Origin: Sulfurovum sp.
Lineage (GTDB): Bacteria > Campylobacterota > Campylobacteria > Campylobacterales > Sulfurovaceae
Assembly: GCA_027082955.1 (NCBI GenBank)
Contig: JALWTA010000017.1
Location: forward strand, 1-64,000
Reading direction: 5' to 3'
DNA: 64,000 nt
Made by a program: the position numbers and the translations under genes
Shown: positions 15,609-24,861 of the stretch, one piece after another
Position numbering within the stretch: the stretch's first letter is position 1
Layout: each line of letters begins with the position of its first letter
Notes under the pieces: model-generated
The model's input: the letters and a program-made list of their open reading frames with translations, nothing else
Databases searched by the model: none
What the model was told of the DNA's origin: nothing

Positions 15609-16826
15609 TTATAGTTTTTTAAAGATCACAACACCATTGGTTCCGCCAAAACCAAATGAATTGCTCATAACTACATTGATGTCCGCTTTTCGAGCTTCAT
15701 TTGGTACATAGTCAAGATCACAGTTCTCATCAGGTGTAGTATAATTAATGGTTGGAGGCAATACACCATCTCTCATAGCCATAAGAGAAACGACCGCTTC
15801 TATTGCACCGGCTGCACCGAGACAGTGACCGATTTGTCCTTTGATGGAACTAACGGGAGGGCAGTTCTCTTTACCGCCAAAAAGCTCTTTGAGTGCTGCT
15901 GTTTCATTTTTGTCATTGATCGGCGTAGAGGTACCGTGTGCATTGACATAATCGACCTTTGGCTCACCTGCCATTTTATATGCCATCTGCATAGCACGAA
16001 GCGGGCCATCCATCGTCGGTGTTGTAATATGGTTGGCATCTCCACTTTCACCAAATCCGATAATCTCACCATAAATGGTTGCACCGCGCGCAACAGCATC
16101 TTCATATCTTTCCAATACAAGCGCGGCAGCACCTTCCCCCATGATAAAACCGTCACGTTCTGCATCGAACGGTCTGGAGGCGTGCTGTGGATCATCATTG
16201 CGGGTAGAGAGTGCCTTCATTGCGGCAAACCCGCCTACACCGGCTGCACAGATGGCCGCTTCTGCTCCAACGACCAGCATTTTGTCCGCTGTACCGACCA
16301 TAATGGACTTAGTGGCCTCTCCAATGGCATGGGTACCGGCCGCACATGCTGTTACAGAGGAAAGATTCGGTCCTTTCAATGTGTAGGCAATAGAGACAAA
16401 CCCTCCCAGCATATTGACAAGCGATGAAGGAATAAAGAAAGGGGATATACGTCTTGGACCGCGTGTTGCAGCGATAACAGAGTTCTTTTCAATATTGATC
16501 AATCCACCGATTCCCGAAGCAGAAGCCACACCGAAACGCTCATGGTCAACATCTTCAGGCAGTGCAGCATCCGCCATTGCTTCCTGTGCTGCTTTCAAGC
16601 CAAGCTGAATGAACCTGTCTGCCTTTTTAACCTCTTTGGCATCCATGACGCTTGTCGGATCAAAATCGGTAATTTCTCCGGCAATTTTGACTGAATGTTT
16701 TTCTGTATCAAAGGAGGTGATCTCTTTGATCCCGCATTTCCCGTCTACGATTGCCGAGAAAGCACTCTCTTTATCCAACCCTAGAGAGTTGACCATTCCC
16801 AAACCTGTTACCACTACTCTTTTCAC
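15609..16826 (-). CDS. fabF: Beta-ketoacyl-ACP synthase II
   Basis: FabF elongates acyl-ACP with malonyl-ACP. The 405 residues show the thiolase-fold Cys-His-His triad: [11 protein letters not shown] (nucleophile Cys), NAHGTSTP and [12 protein letters not shown]. The C-terminal [10 protein letters not shown] loop is present. The start is GTG (16824-16826) with AGGAG 5 nt upstream. It is separated from acpP by about 90 nt holding two strong hairpins, so message levels of acpP and fabF may be set separately. Confidence 0.97.
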   Translation of the reverse strand: MKRVVVTGLGMVNSLGLDKESAFSAIVDGKCGIKEITSFDTEKHSVKIAGEITDFDPTSVMDAKEVKKADRFIQLGLKAAQEAMADAALPEDVDHERFGVASASGIGGLINIEKNSVIAATRGPRRISPFFIPSSLVNMLGGFVSIAYTLKGPNLSSVTACAAGTHAIGEATKSIMVGTADKMLVVGAEAAICAAGVGGFAAMKALSTRNDDPQHASRPFDAERDGFIMGEGAAALVLERYEDAVARGATIYGEIIGFGESGDANHITTPTMDGPLRAMQMAYKMAGEPKVDYVNAHGTSTPINDKNETAALKELFGGKENCPPVSSIKGQIGHCLGAAGAIEAVVSLMAMRDGVLPPTINYTTPDENCDLDYVPNEARKADINVVMSNSFGFGGTNGVVIFKKL

Positions 16827-16853
16827 TGCTTCTCCTATCTGATTTCATAAGAT

Positions 16854-16909
16854 ATAGATGAATGTTCAGAAAACACTCATCTATCTCTTCATGTCTCCCC
16901 AAGCGGGGA
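16854..16909 (-). promoter_or_regulatory. Double hairpin between acpP and fabF
   Basis: On the minus-strand RNA the first hairpin is TCCCC-GCTT-GGGGA (16896-16909) and the second a 13-bp stem with one G-U pair and a 5-nt loop (16854-16884). Neither has a proper U-tract, so they may protect the acpP 3' end or mark a processing site, letting acpP exceed fabF. This role is inferred. Confidence 0.5.
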
Positions 16910-16918
16910 AGTTACTGC

Positions 16919-17152
16919 TTATGCCTGTGCATTCTCGATAAATTTAATCGCATCTGCTACAGTAGCAATCGCTTCTGCCTGGTCATCAGGGATTTCGATA
17001 TCGAATTTCTCTTCAAGTGCCATGACAAGCTCAACGACATCAAGACTGTCAGCCCCAAGGTCTTCTACAAACTTGGACTCTTCCTTCACCTCATCGGGGC
17101 TCACGTTCAGTTGTTCAACAACCACTTCTTTTACATCATCAAATAATGCCAT
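16919..17152 (-). CDS. acpP: Acyl carrier protein
   Basis: This 77-residue acidic helical protein carries growing acyl chains on phosphopantetheine attached to the Ser in [16 protein letters not shown]. The flanking helices match AcpP, ending [11 protein letters not shown] strong AAGGAG lies upstream. It heads the fabF-accA-dedA unit and has its own -10 box (17185-17190), with hairpins after its stop codon, consistent with high expression. Confidence 0.98.
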   Translation of the reverse strand: MALFDDVKEVVVEQLNVSPDEVKEESKFVEDLGADSLDVVELVMALEEKFDIEIPDDQAEAIATVADAIKFIENAQA

Positions 17153-17184
17153 TGATTTCTCCTTAATGTGTTAAAATACGCACA

Positions 17185-17190
17185 AGTATA
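17185..17190 (-). promoter_or_regulatory. Putative acpP -10 box (TATACT)
   Basis: On the minus strand TATACT in the context GCTATACTT lies 33 bp before the acpP start codon; -35 is not evident. Confidence 0.5.
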
Positions 17191-17307
17191 GCAGAGAATT
17201 GATAAAAAGCTCATGGAGCATGTCACTCAATTGGCATGCTTTGCCCTCTAACCAGCGTTTATATTTTTATAAAAAAACGTATCTATATTATACATTATAT
17301 GCCCAAC

Positions 17308-17313
17308 TATAAT
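17308..17313 (+). promoter_or_regulatory. Putative -10 box for the hybrid receiver gene
   Basis: TATAAT in ACTATAATAATC, 58 bp before the start at 17371. The region around it is very AT-rich and holds other TATA-like strings (17337 and on), so the exact box is uncertain. Confidence 0.4.
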
Positions 17314-17370
17314 AATCTTTAGATATACTTGTAGATATCCATATCATATCATACAGGCAGTTGCACATTT

Positions 17371-19275
17371 ATGAAAACACTTTACGGTCGTATTGCAGAC
17401 AAATTTAAACATTTCGGTGGGAAGAAGAGAGATGAAGAAACTTCCCAATCACAAACGGCTTCAGGGTCAGACATTCTTGAACAATACCGTATCGATACAA
17501 AAAAAATCAAAATAGAAAACCAGCCTTTTCGGCTTAGCGGACTGCTGCATATCCTGACAAACAAGATCAGTGATCCGCTTCAGGCACACAAACACCATCT
17601 CTACTACGATGTCGATAAAGAGGTGGGGCGCTACATTATCGGTGACAACGACTACATAGAACAGATACTCCGCCCTCTTTTAATAGAACTGATAGAACAG
17701 AACAACAATGCTGAGGTTATACTTCATATATCGAAATACAAAGAGCAGTTCATTGTATTTGATATGGGGAACGATACTGCTGTTTTGCCAAAAGCGCTGC
17801 TAAAAGCCTACGAATCCCCGGAAACGACGCCTGAAACATACAAAACGTCTGTAGAGACTTTTATCAAAGCACAAAAGATCGCTGAAGCGATGGGGGGTTC
17901 TCTCTCGGTCAAAAGCGGCAAACGTACAGGGACACATTTTATCTTCAAACTGCCATACATTGTCGACAGAGACAATCGAAGTAATCAGGCAAAGCTCAAA
18001 AACTTTCTCAATGGGAAACGGGCACTCTTTATCGGCAGAACAAAGTATGATACACAACGTGCACAGTACATTTTCGGTGTGTTTGGCCTTAAAATCGAAA
18101 ATATGAAACTGGAGGATTTTGAGAATAAAAAACCCCAACTTGATAAATATTTTATGGTCATTTTGCGATCTGAGGATCTCTCCCCCAAACACATCACTCT
18201 TCTCAAAATGCTCAAACAGAACAAAAAGAATGATTTTAAACTCATCGTCATCCATGAGCTGTTTGAAGAAACCGGCAAAATCGAAATGACCAAACAGATT
18301 GCGGATGCAGAGCTTTTCAACCCTACCATTATCGGTGATGTCGAAGAGATACTCTACCAGATGTTCATACTGAAAAGCAAAGCGGTCAAAGGCATCAGCA
18401 ATATGCAAGTATTTGATCCTGCATCCTTCATGGTTGTCGGGCACAAAGAGCCGACAAAAAAAGACATGGAATACTTTAAGGGTGCCCACATCGCTGTTGC
18501 CGAAGACAGCAAGGTCGATCAACGGGTTATGCGCAATATTCTCGATGTTGAGGGGGTCAAACTTTTTCTTGTAGGCAACGGTGAAGAGCTTTTGAAAGTA
18601 CTACGTACCGAAGAGATCGATATTGTCTTTACCGATATCAATATGCCTGTTATGGATGGGATCACGGCTACCAAAGAGATTAGAAGCGAATCTCGCTGGA
18701 AGGATCTTCCCATCATTTCCATTTCATCTATGGCCTTTGGGCATGAGATTAAAGCGATGCAGCTTGCAGGCATGAATGCATCGATATCCAAACCAATTTC
18801 GGCGCAGGATGTCTACCGTGCCCTGGAGCGTTTTTTGAAAATCACACCGGCGATGCAGGCACGTTATGCCAAAAAAATTCGCCAACAAAACATGCCATCA
18901 CGATACAAAGGTGACAGTACTGTGCTCGATGTAGAGAAAGGTATTGCAGCAGCAGGAGGAAAACTGCAGTATGTAGAACTGCTTAATGAGACCATGGAGG
19001 TACTTGAAGACAGTCAGGAAGAACTGCGTAAACTGATCATCGGAGGCGAATATGTGGCATTGAAGAACTTTACACGATCAATGGTCAGTCTCTATACGAA
19101 CATCCATGCAACAGAGATGATTGCTATGTTCAACGAAATCATGATGTACCTCTCAAGCCACAGTACAAAAAGCTACCTCTCTGAATATATTCTCCTCTAT
19201 GCCAAAAACCGTAAACGGCTTGAAGAGGAGATCAATAGTTTTAAAGCCTATCTAACCGATATTGCACTCGCATAA
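17371..19275 (+). CDS. Hybrid signalling protein with degenerate kinase and receiver
   Basis: This 634-residue cytosolic protein has three recognisable parts. Residues about 60-200 look like a HATPase_c domain (GDNDYIEQILRPLLIELIEQ, then AMGGSLSVKSGKRTGTHFIF), but the N-box Asn is missing and the G1 box DxGxG is FDMGND; no HisKA dimerisation domain with a phospho-His is seen. Residues about 205-335 resemble a pseudo-receiver. Residues about 370-490 are a good receiver (VAEDSK, phospho-acceptor FTDINMPVMDG, conserved Lys in SKPI). The C-terminal helices (about 515-630) resemble an HPt bundle without the expected His. It is probably a signal-binding or scaffold receiver, not an active kinase. 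No partner gene is adjacent. Confidence 0.75.
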   Translation: MKTLYGRIADKFKHFGGKKRDEETSQSQTASGSDILEQYRIDTKKIKIENQPFRLSGLLHILTNKISDPLQAHKHHLYYDVDKEVGRYIIGDNDYIEQILRPLLIELIEQNNNAEVILHISKYKEQFIVFDMGNDTAVLPKALLKAYESPETTPETYKTSVETFIKAQKIAEAMGGSLSVKSGKRTGTHFIFKLPYIVDRDNRSNQAKLKNFLNGKRALFIGRTKYDTQRAQYIFGVFGLKIENMKLEDFENKKPQLDKYFMVILRSEDLSPKHITLLKMLKQNKKNDFKLIVIHELFEETGKIEMTKQIADAELFNPTIIGDVEEILYQMFILKSKAVKGISNMQVFDPASFMVVGHKEPTKKDMEYFKGAHIAVAEDSKVDQRVMRNILDVEGVKLFLVGNGEELLKVLRTEEIDIVFTDINMPVMDGITATKEIRSESRWKDLPIISISSMAFGHEIKAMQLAGMNASISKPISAQDVYRALERFLKITPAMQARYAKKIRQQNMPSRYKGDSTVLDVEKGIAAAGGKLQYVELLNETMEVLEDSQEELRKLIIGGEYVALKNFTRSMVSLYTNIHATEMIAMFNEIMMYLSSHSTKSYLSEYILLYAKNRKRLEEEINSFKAYLTDIALA

Positions 19276-19282
19276 AAAAAGA

Positions 19283-19295
19283 GCTTCATTGAAGC
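19283..19295. terminator. Weak bidirectional hairpin
   Basis: GCTTC-ATT-GAAGC lies between the convergent ends of the hybrid receiver and the TonB-dependent receptor, with an A7 run before it and A/T runs after it. It could end transcription from both sides. Confidence 0.35.
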
Positions 19296-19298
19296 GAT

Positions 19299-21341
19299 TT
19301 AAAAACGATATTTGAGATTGGCGTAAATATAGCGTCCCGGCTCGTTCATCAACATGATCTCATCCCCTCCGGTGATTAATGTCAGGTCTTTGTATGTATT
19401 GGAGATGGCATAGGTTTTGTCAAAAAGATTGTCAATACCGACAGTCACCTCAAAGTGCTTGGCAAACGTTTTTGTTCCTTTCAAATTGACAACAGCATAT
19501 CCGTCCAGTGCCTGTTCACCGTTGTCTGCATCGTAGTCCGACCACTTTGCCGATGCGATGAGCTCTGCTGAGAGTGCAAGTGTCTCATCCCAGTCATAAT
19601 TGAGTGCTATATTGGCTTTCAACGGCGGGATCTCAGGAAGATCCGTATCGGTCTGACCGGTCAATGGATCTTTTTTTTCACCTCTTTGGTACGCTGCTCC
19701 GTAATCGATATAAAATAACTCTGAGAACGCATAAGTACCGCTTAACTCAGCACCCCAAATGGCAGCATCCGCATTCTCATACCGTTGTGTAGTGGCGTTG
19801 TAGAGAATGTCATCTTTGAGGTCACTGTAGAAGAGTTTGGCTTTGAATGTCGCATTATCATACGCAGCATCGACACCAATGTCAACTTCACGGTTCACCA
19901 CTTTATTGAGGTCAAGGTTGCCTACCGTATGTCCGGTTTTGCCTTTGGTATGAAAGTAAAGCTCTTTCCCGTCAGGTACCCTTGAAGCGATACCCACACC
20001 AGCAAAATATTTCAGATTTTCATCTGCATGGTAGGTTGCAAAAAGATTTCCGTTTAGGGCATTGTAGTTGTTTTTGGGAACGCCGGGTCGTGCAGTTGAG
20101 ACTGTTGTATCGTCATATCGGAGTCCCGCTTTTAGATCAACACTCTTCAAAGCGACTTTGTCTGCCACAAACAGCGCAGTGTTTTCCGTTTGGGCATCCC
20201 AGATACTATGAAAGTTTGGATGGGAAGCATTGGGAAACGGCTTTTCATTTCGCCAATAGGCACCGTCCCAGTTGCGCTTGGAGTAGTCAATCCCTACAGT
20301 AATATTATGGTTGTCCATCGTAAATGCATTTTTCAGCTTTGCCCCCTGCATTTTGCTACTAAGCTGATGTTTGAGTACACCAAGTGTACCGCTTCCCATC
20401 GGTTTGGCAGTTGATTTTCTGTAACGGTTGGACATAGGATGGTCTACCTCTGAGCGGTACAAATCGAGCGTCAGTTTTTCAGAGTATCTTCCCAACGCTT
20501 TGAGTGTATAGTTAAATGTATAGATCTCTCCCTTGTCATAATCGGCATCCATCGGTGTATTGGGATAGAGTACATCCTCACTCTTATCCTGCGTATAGCC
20601 AAAGCTTACCGACTGCGTATCGGTAATATCCCAAAAGAGTTTGCCCATGATTGTCTTTTTGCTAAAGGCATCCAGACCACGGTACTGCGGCTTGTATGCC
20701 ATCCCTTTGGCTTTGGGATGGGTTGCAATGTAGGCATCCTGCTGCTGGGCAAAATCTCTGCCCTCACCGTCTTCATACTGTCCACTCTTTTCTGTTGAAG
20801 CCGAAAGCAGTACCCTTACACTGTCAGTACCTCCTGAAAGGCTCACAGCACCCTTTTGGTAGCCCCAGCTTCCGGCATTGAGACTCACATCACCGTGCCA
20901 CTCTTTTGTGGGCTTGAGAGTATGGATCTTGACATCGGCACTCAATACCCCGAAATCTTCTACATTGTAAGGTCCTTCATTGATCTCGACATAGTCAATG
21001 TTATTGGTAAGGACATGTGACACCGGAGGATCCATCCGGTTGGGGCAGGCACCGTAGAGTTTGGCTCCGTCTATCGTGACATTGACATTGTCTTTCTTCT
21101 GTCCGCGGACAATGATGTCATTTGCCACACCCGAACGGCGTACCAGTGTCACACTCGGTGACTGTTTGAAAAGCGCCTCGGAGAGATCGGCAGACTTTAT
21201 CTCATCTCCGTGTACATCCTTGACTACTTCCGTATCGATATTTGATACCACATCGATCGTACCTATCTGCTGAGCACTCTCCGCATGCAGCGATACTGCA
21301 CATGCCAATGAGATCATAATCAGTGCATTTTTTTTAGCCAT
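19299..21341 (-). CDS. TonB-dependent receptor, OprC/NosA-like (copper)
   Basis: This is a 680-residue outer-membrane receptor: signal peptide (first ~20 residues, ending SLHA), plug domain (about 30-145), then a 22-strand-type barrel ending in the usual aromatic (NLKYRF). The plug contains GACPNRMDPPVSHV and the barrel has HPM, giving CxxxM (Cys99, Met103) and HxM (His301, Met303). The CxxxM-HxM set is the copper-binding signature of OprC, and the GACPNRMDPP string is typical of the OprC/NosA group. I infer copper as substrate; siderophore uptake is less likely. It follows exbB-exbD-tonB on the same strand, 63 nt after tonB. Confidence 0.87.
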   Translation of the reverse strand: MAKKNALIMISLACAVSLHAESAQQIGTIDVVSNIDTEVVKDVHGDEIKSADLSEALFKQSPSVTLVRRSGVANDIIVRGQKKDNVNVTIDGAKLYGACPNRMDPPVSHVLTNNIDYVEINEGPYNVEDFGVLSADVKIHTLKPTKEWHGDVSLNAGSWGYQKGAVSLSGGTDSVRVLLSASTEKSGQYEDGEGRDFAQQQDAYIATHPKAKGMAYKPQYRGLDAFSKKTIMGKLFWDITDTQSVSFGYTQDKSEDVLYPNTPMDADYDKGEIYTFNYTLKALGRYSEKLTLDLYRSEVDHPMSNRYRKSTAKPMGSGTLGVLKHQLSSKMQGAKLKNAFTMDNHNITVGIDYSKRNWDGAYWRNEKPFPNASHPNFHSIWDAQTENTALFVADKVALKSVDLKAGLRYDDTTVSTARPGVPKNNYNALNGNLFATYHADENLKYFAGVGIASRVPDGKELYFHTKGKTGHTVGNLDLNKVVNREVDIGVDAAYDNATFKAKLFYSDLKDDILYNATTQRYENADAAIWGAELSGTYAFSELFYIDYGAAYQRGEKKDPLTGQTDTDLPEIPPLKANIALNYDWDETLALSAELIASAKWSDYDADNGEQALDGYAVVNLKGTKTFAKHFEVTVGIDNLFDKTYAISNTYKDLTLITGGDEIMLMNEPGRYIYANLKYRF

Positions 21342-21404
21342 TACACTTCCTTCCTCGAAAAATATTGAAGAAGTATGACAAGCTTGTGTTAAATTAGTGT
21401 TAAA

Positions 21405-22142
21405 TCAGCGCAACCGGTACCTCAAAGTAAGTGACACGGTACAGGGAAGCTGCATGGGTGCTTTGTTTGCATCAACTGGGAAAGCACTTTGAATCGCCTT
21501 ACGTGCAGAGCTGTAGAAGAGACTGGAACCGGAGAGAACAATATTGCCGACACTGCCGTTTTTCAAAATGGTAAACCGTGCCTTGACCGTTCCTTGCATG
21601 CCGCGTCTCTTTGCCACACGAGGATAGCTTTTTGCCTTATTGATTTTCGCTCTAATCTGTGCAAGAAACTCATTTTTGCGTGCCGCGCTTCTATGAGGTG
21701 TTCCTCCGCCGCTTACGCGACGTTTTTGATGCACAGAGTGGGTCTTCTTTTTTACCCTTTTATGTTGCTTGGTCTTCTTTACCGCTGTTTTTTTGACAAC
21801 TGGTTTTGGTATTGGTTTTACTATCGGTTTTGGCATAGGTACAGGTTCTGGCTTTGGCGGGGTTGGCTTTTTGGGAGGCGTTTTAGGTTTGGGAGACTTC
21901 GGTTTTGGTTTCTCTTTTCTCTCTGGCTCTTGTTTGACAGGCTGCTCAGGCTGAATGGGTGCAGCAACATTGGTGGGCAGGGCTTTGGGAACAAACTGCG
22001 AGAGCGAAAGATCTATTTTGCTCTCATCCGGTTTGTCAGAGATGGCGATAATCGTTTTAAAAGTGTCAACATAAACCCATGCGGCAAACAGGTACAAAAG
22101 GGCTGTCAGAAAAAAAGAGACCTTGTAGCGATGCCGTTTCAC
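21405..22142 (-). CDS. tonB: TonB energy transducer
   Basis: TonB spans the periplasm and passes proton-motive force from ExbB/ExbD to outer-membrane receptors. The 245 residues have one N-terminal membrane anchor (near 8-27), a long Pro/Lys linker (KPKSPKPKTPPKKPTPPKPE and so on, about 75-135), a basic stretch, and a C-terminal domain (YPRVAKRRGMQGTVKARFTI) that binds receptor TonB boxes. The start is a GTG with GAGG upstream. It lies between exbD and the OprC-like receptor and is probably dedicated to it. Confidence 0.93.
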   Translation of the reverse strand: MKRHRYKVSFFLTALLYLFAAWVYVDTFKTIIAISDKPDESKIDLSLSQFVPKALPTNVAAPIQPEQPVKQEPERKEKPKPKSPKPKTPPKKPTPPKPEPVPMPKPIVKPIPKPVVKKTAVKKTKQHKRVKKKTHSVHQKRRVSGGGTPHRSAARKNEFLAQIRAKINKAKSYPRVAKRRGMQGTVKARFTILKNGSVGNIVLSGSSLFYSSARKAIQSAFPVDANKAPMQLPCTVSLTLRYRLR

Positions 22143-22150
22143 GCAAACCT

Positions 22151-22528
22151 CTACTGCTTGGTTACAATGGAGATGTTCTCAAACTCTCTGGCTTTCATCA
22201 CATCGATCACTTTGACAAAATAGTCAAATGGTGTCAACTTGTCCGTGTGCAGCGAAACAATATCTTTTTTAGGATGCAGCGTATTCAGTTTCCTTTTTAA
22301 CGCTTCAAAGGTGACAGGGGATTTATTGTAAAAATATTTCCCCTCCTTGTCAATAGCGATGACAATACTCTTTTTCTCTTCAGACTTCTTGCTGCTCGCA
22401 GCAGGCAGGTCTATCTTGATGGTTTTGTTCTGTACAAAACTTGCCGTTGCCAGTACAATGACAAGCAGTACCAGTACAATATCGATGAAGGGGACGACAT
22501 TCATCTTGTCAAAGCGTTCGCGTCTCAT
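22151..22528 (-). CDS. exbD: Biopolymer transport protein ExbD
   Basis: The 125-residue protein has a short cytoplasmic start (MRRERFDKMNVVPFIDIVLV), one membrane helix containing the conserved Asp (PFIDIVLVLLVI) needed for proton flow, and a periplasmic domain (VTFEALKRKLNTLHPKKDIV). It overlaps the exbB stop (ATGA) and precedes tonB by 8 nt. Confidence 0.94.
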   Translation of the reverse strand: MRRERFDKMNVVPFIDIVLVLLVIVLATASFVQNKTIKIDLPAASSKKSEEKKSIVIAIDKEGKYFYNKSPVTFEALKRKLNTLHPKKDIVSLHTDKLTPFDYFVKVIDVMKAREFENISIVTKQ

Positions 22529-22974
22529 CCGCGCAGTTTCCCCTCGTCACGCAAGATCTCCCACTGGGAGATGAGCTTGTCAACCTTTGACAACAAAGCG
22601 TTGTAGATCGCCGTGGCAGGAATGGCAACGACCAGTCCCGCAGCCGTTGCTTTCAGTGCCAGTGCAAGATGTTTCATGATCTCTCCGGCATTGATGTCAT
22701 TTTGGTTGTCGCCAATGATATAAAATGTCAGAATAATCGCCAACACCGTACCAAGCAGTCCGATATAAGGCGCATTGACCCCGATAGAGGCGATGGTCGA
22801 CAGATGTTTCCCCAAATCAAGCTCCAGTGCCTTCTCATGGGTATACTCCTCAAGCTTGACACTGCGGTAAAAAAGGATACGCTCAATGGCAAAAGCAAAG
22901 GTAATGAAACTCAGGAAAAGCAGAAACCCGATAATTCCGTAATCGATAATGTGTTTGATCTGTTCTACCGGCAT
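22525..22974 (-). CDS. exbB: Biopolymer transport protein ExbB
   Basis: The 149-residue protein has three membrane helices (near 10-30, 65-88 and 105-128), with the MotA/TolQ/ExbB signature APYIGLLGTVLAIILTF and ALKATAAGLVVAIPATAIYN. It is of the short ExbB form common in Campylobacterota. It is the first gene of exbB-exbD-tonB-receptor; a -10 box and hairpin lie just upstream. Confidence 0.94.
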   Translation of the reverse strand: MPVEQIKHIIDYGIIGFLLFLSFITFAFAIERILFYRSVKLEEYTHEKALELDLGKHLSTIASIGVNAPYIGLLGTVLAIILTFYIIGDNQNDINAGEIMKHLALALKATAAGLVVAIPATAIYNALLSKVDKLISQWEILRDEGKLRG

Positions 22975-22988
22975 AGACCCTCTTTTCC

Positions 22989-23031
22989 ATCCGCATGATG
23001 CGGATTGGTTTATTTGAATGCAGAGATTATA
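22989..23031 (-). promoter_or_regulatory. Putative exbB promoter and leader hairpin
   Basis: On the minus strand TATAAT (23026-23031) is followed by ATCCGCA-TCA-TGCGGAT (22989-23005), a perfect 7-bp stem ending 6 nt before the GAGGG Shine-Dalgarno of exbB. The palindrome could be an operator or a leader hairpin. Metal control is plausible for a copper uptake operon but not shown. Confidence 0.45.
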
Positions 23032-23043
23032 TTGGAAATTAGA

Positions 23044-23946
23044 TTATAAACCGGAATCTTTCAATACCGGACATCCCGTCGGAAGGATCAGTTCTATCTC
23101 TTTGTGCCGCACTTCAAAGCGTATTCTCTGGGCACTGTACGGCTCTCCGTCAAGATTGACAGCACTCTTTGTCTTAGGGATAGACTCCACCCACCGTTTT
23201 TGAAACCGTTTAACGTAAATACCTGAATGCTCATAATCAAGTACCTCGGCGATTACCTCCCCCAGATCGGTCATAGGAAACTCTAGAATAATCACAATAT
23301 CGAGCAGTCCGTCATCAATATAGGCTTTGGGCGCAAGCATCTGTCCTCCGCCGGCTTGCCGTCCGTTACAGACCACACCGGCGATTGTCCTTCCTTCAAT
23401 GTCAAGATCATCCGCAATTAACCGTCCCTCATGGCTGGTATAGTTTAGTGCTTTGATAACTGCCGAAAGCGTATAGGCACCCCCTCCAAGGAAGTTTTTG
23501 AGAGAAGGCGGGGTATCTGCCACCACCTGCGCACCAAATCCGCTGGAAGCAACATTGATAAAGTAGCGTTCATTCGCCTGTACCACATCGACCGCATAGC
23601 TCTCTCCCTCTACAGCCAAACGCAAAGCTTCAAGCGGCAGCACAGGAAGCGCACATGCGGTAGCAAAATCGTTGGCAGTACCCATAGGGAGTATCGCCAG
23701 TTTCGGACGCTGTGCTTTTGGAAGACGCATCAATCCATTGACCGCTTCGTTAACAGAACCATCCCCGCCTGCGATCACTACTCTTTTGACTCCCTCACGG
23801 CTCGCCTCTTCAACAAAGCGTATGGCATCACCATACTCCCACGTCACACGCACACCGATTTCAACCCCTTCGCTTCTTAACTGCATCACGGCATCGCGAA
23901 AGGTTTCATCCAATGCCTTTTTGCCGTTGAGTATGACCCGTATCAT
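23044..23946 (-). CDS. Diacylglycerol/lipid kinase (YegS-like)
   Basis: The 300-residue enzyme has the DAGK catalytic fold: VIAGGDGSVNEAVNGL (the GGDG nucleotide loop) and LPMGTANDFATA, then a C-terminal beta sandwich with the metal/substrate region NGRQAGGGQMLAPKAYIDDGLLD. It is expected to phosphorylate diacylglycerol or a related lipid. It overlaps the upstream sensor kinase by 4 nt (ATGA), so the two are co-translated, an unusual partner for a two-component system. Confidence 0.9.
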   Translation of the reverse strand: MIRVILNGKKALDETFRDAVMQLRSEGVEIGVRVTWEYGDAIRFVEEASREGVKRVVIAGGDGSVNEAVNGLMRLPKAQRPKLAILPMGTANDFATACALPVLPLEALRLAVEGESYAVDVVQANERYFINVASSGFGAQVVADTPPSLKNFLGGGAYTLSAVIKALNYTSHEGRLIADDLDIEGRTIAGVVCNGRQAGGGQMLAPKAYIDDGLLDIVIILEFPMTDLGEVIAEVLDYEHSGIYVKRFQKRWVESIPKTKSAVNLDGEPYSAQRIRFEVRHKEIELILPTGCPVLKDSGL

Positions 23947-24803
23947 CTGCTTTCTCTCTCCTCTTCATTCACCATGATCCGATTAAGATCAAGTACTACT
24001 TTTGTACCTTCCCCTTTTTGGGAGTAGATCTGAATCCCGATATCCTCTCTGTCACAGTAGGCTTTGACCAGTGCCAGACCGATCCCCTCTCCTTGGTGGG
24101 AAGCATCTGCCTGATAGTAACGTTCAAAAACCCGAAGCAGCTGTGCTTCATCCATGCCAATACCGCTGTCAATGATCTCAAGTATACCGTTTTTACAGCT
24201 TATATGTACAGGTACTGTTTTGGGTGAGTATTTCATCGCATTGAGGATCAAGTTATCAAACATCTGTTCAAAACCGATTTTATCCGCAAACAGCATACAC
24301 GCATCTACATCCGCTGTTATAGGGTTTCGCCGCTGCTCTTCAAAGATTTCAATACGCTCTTTCACAAGATTATCAAGCGAAAATTGTTCCCGTGTAATCT
24401 CCTGCATCTCTTTTCGCATAGTATAGAGCAGTTCCTCGTACAAACGGCTCAAACGTTTTGCTGCCCCCTCAATGCGTGCCAGACGTTTTTGTGTCCGTTC
24501 ATCTTCAGCTGTTTTAGAAAGCATGGAAAGGTTTGCTTCGATCGTCGAGAGAGGAAGATTGAGCTCATGTACAATATCTTTAGTCAAATGCAACAGATGC
24601 GCTTCACGCTTTTTGTGCGGTGCCACAAGCTGGGATGCGATCACATACCCCCACCCTGCACTCAGAAGCAGTACAAGCCCGCTGCCTGCAAGAAATGTCT
24701 CTTCCGAAAACCCTTCATTACGCAAAAACCAGTAGAGAAAACTCAGCAGCAGCGCCACGGTCGTCACATATCCCAGTGCTGTCAGGGCAATTGCTTTTTT
24801 CAT
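23943..24803 (-). CDS. Sensor histidine kinase
   Basis: The 286-residue protein has two membrane helices near 7-27 and 35-57 with almost no periplasmic domain, so it probably senses the membrane. The HisKA phospho-site is KDIVHELNLPLSTIEANL; catalytic boxes are NLILNAMKYSP (N), DSGIGM (G1), a FERYYQ F box and GEGIGLALVKAY (G2). It follows the response regulator by 58 nt and overlaps the lipid kinase, in the fabG operon. Confidence 0.93.
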   Translation of the reverse strand: MKKAIALTALGYVTTVALLLSFLYWFLRNEGFSEETFLAGSGLVLLLSAGWGYVIASQLVAPHKKREAHLLHLTKDIVHELNLPLSTIEANLSMLSKTAEDERTQKRLARIEGAAKRLSRLYEELLYTMRKEMQEITREQFSLDNLVKERIEIFEEQRRNPITADVDACMLFADKIGFEQMFDNLILNAMKYSPKTVPVHISCKNGILEIIDSGIGMDEAQLLRVFERYYQADASHQGEGIGLALVKAYCDREDIGIQIYSQKGEGTKVVLDLNRIMVNEEERESR

Positions 24804-24861
24804 ATTTGTATCTCTTTTTCACAGAAGATTCGCCCTTGGCAAGGGAAACATATATGTGTCA

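Noticed and set aside
22989-23005. Terminator for the lipid-kinase operon
   Set aside because: The 7-bp hairpin lacks a U-tract on either strand and lies between the putative -10 and the start of exbB, so a leader or operator role is likelier.
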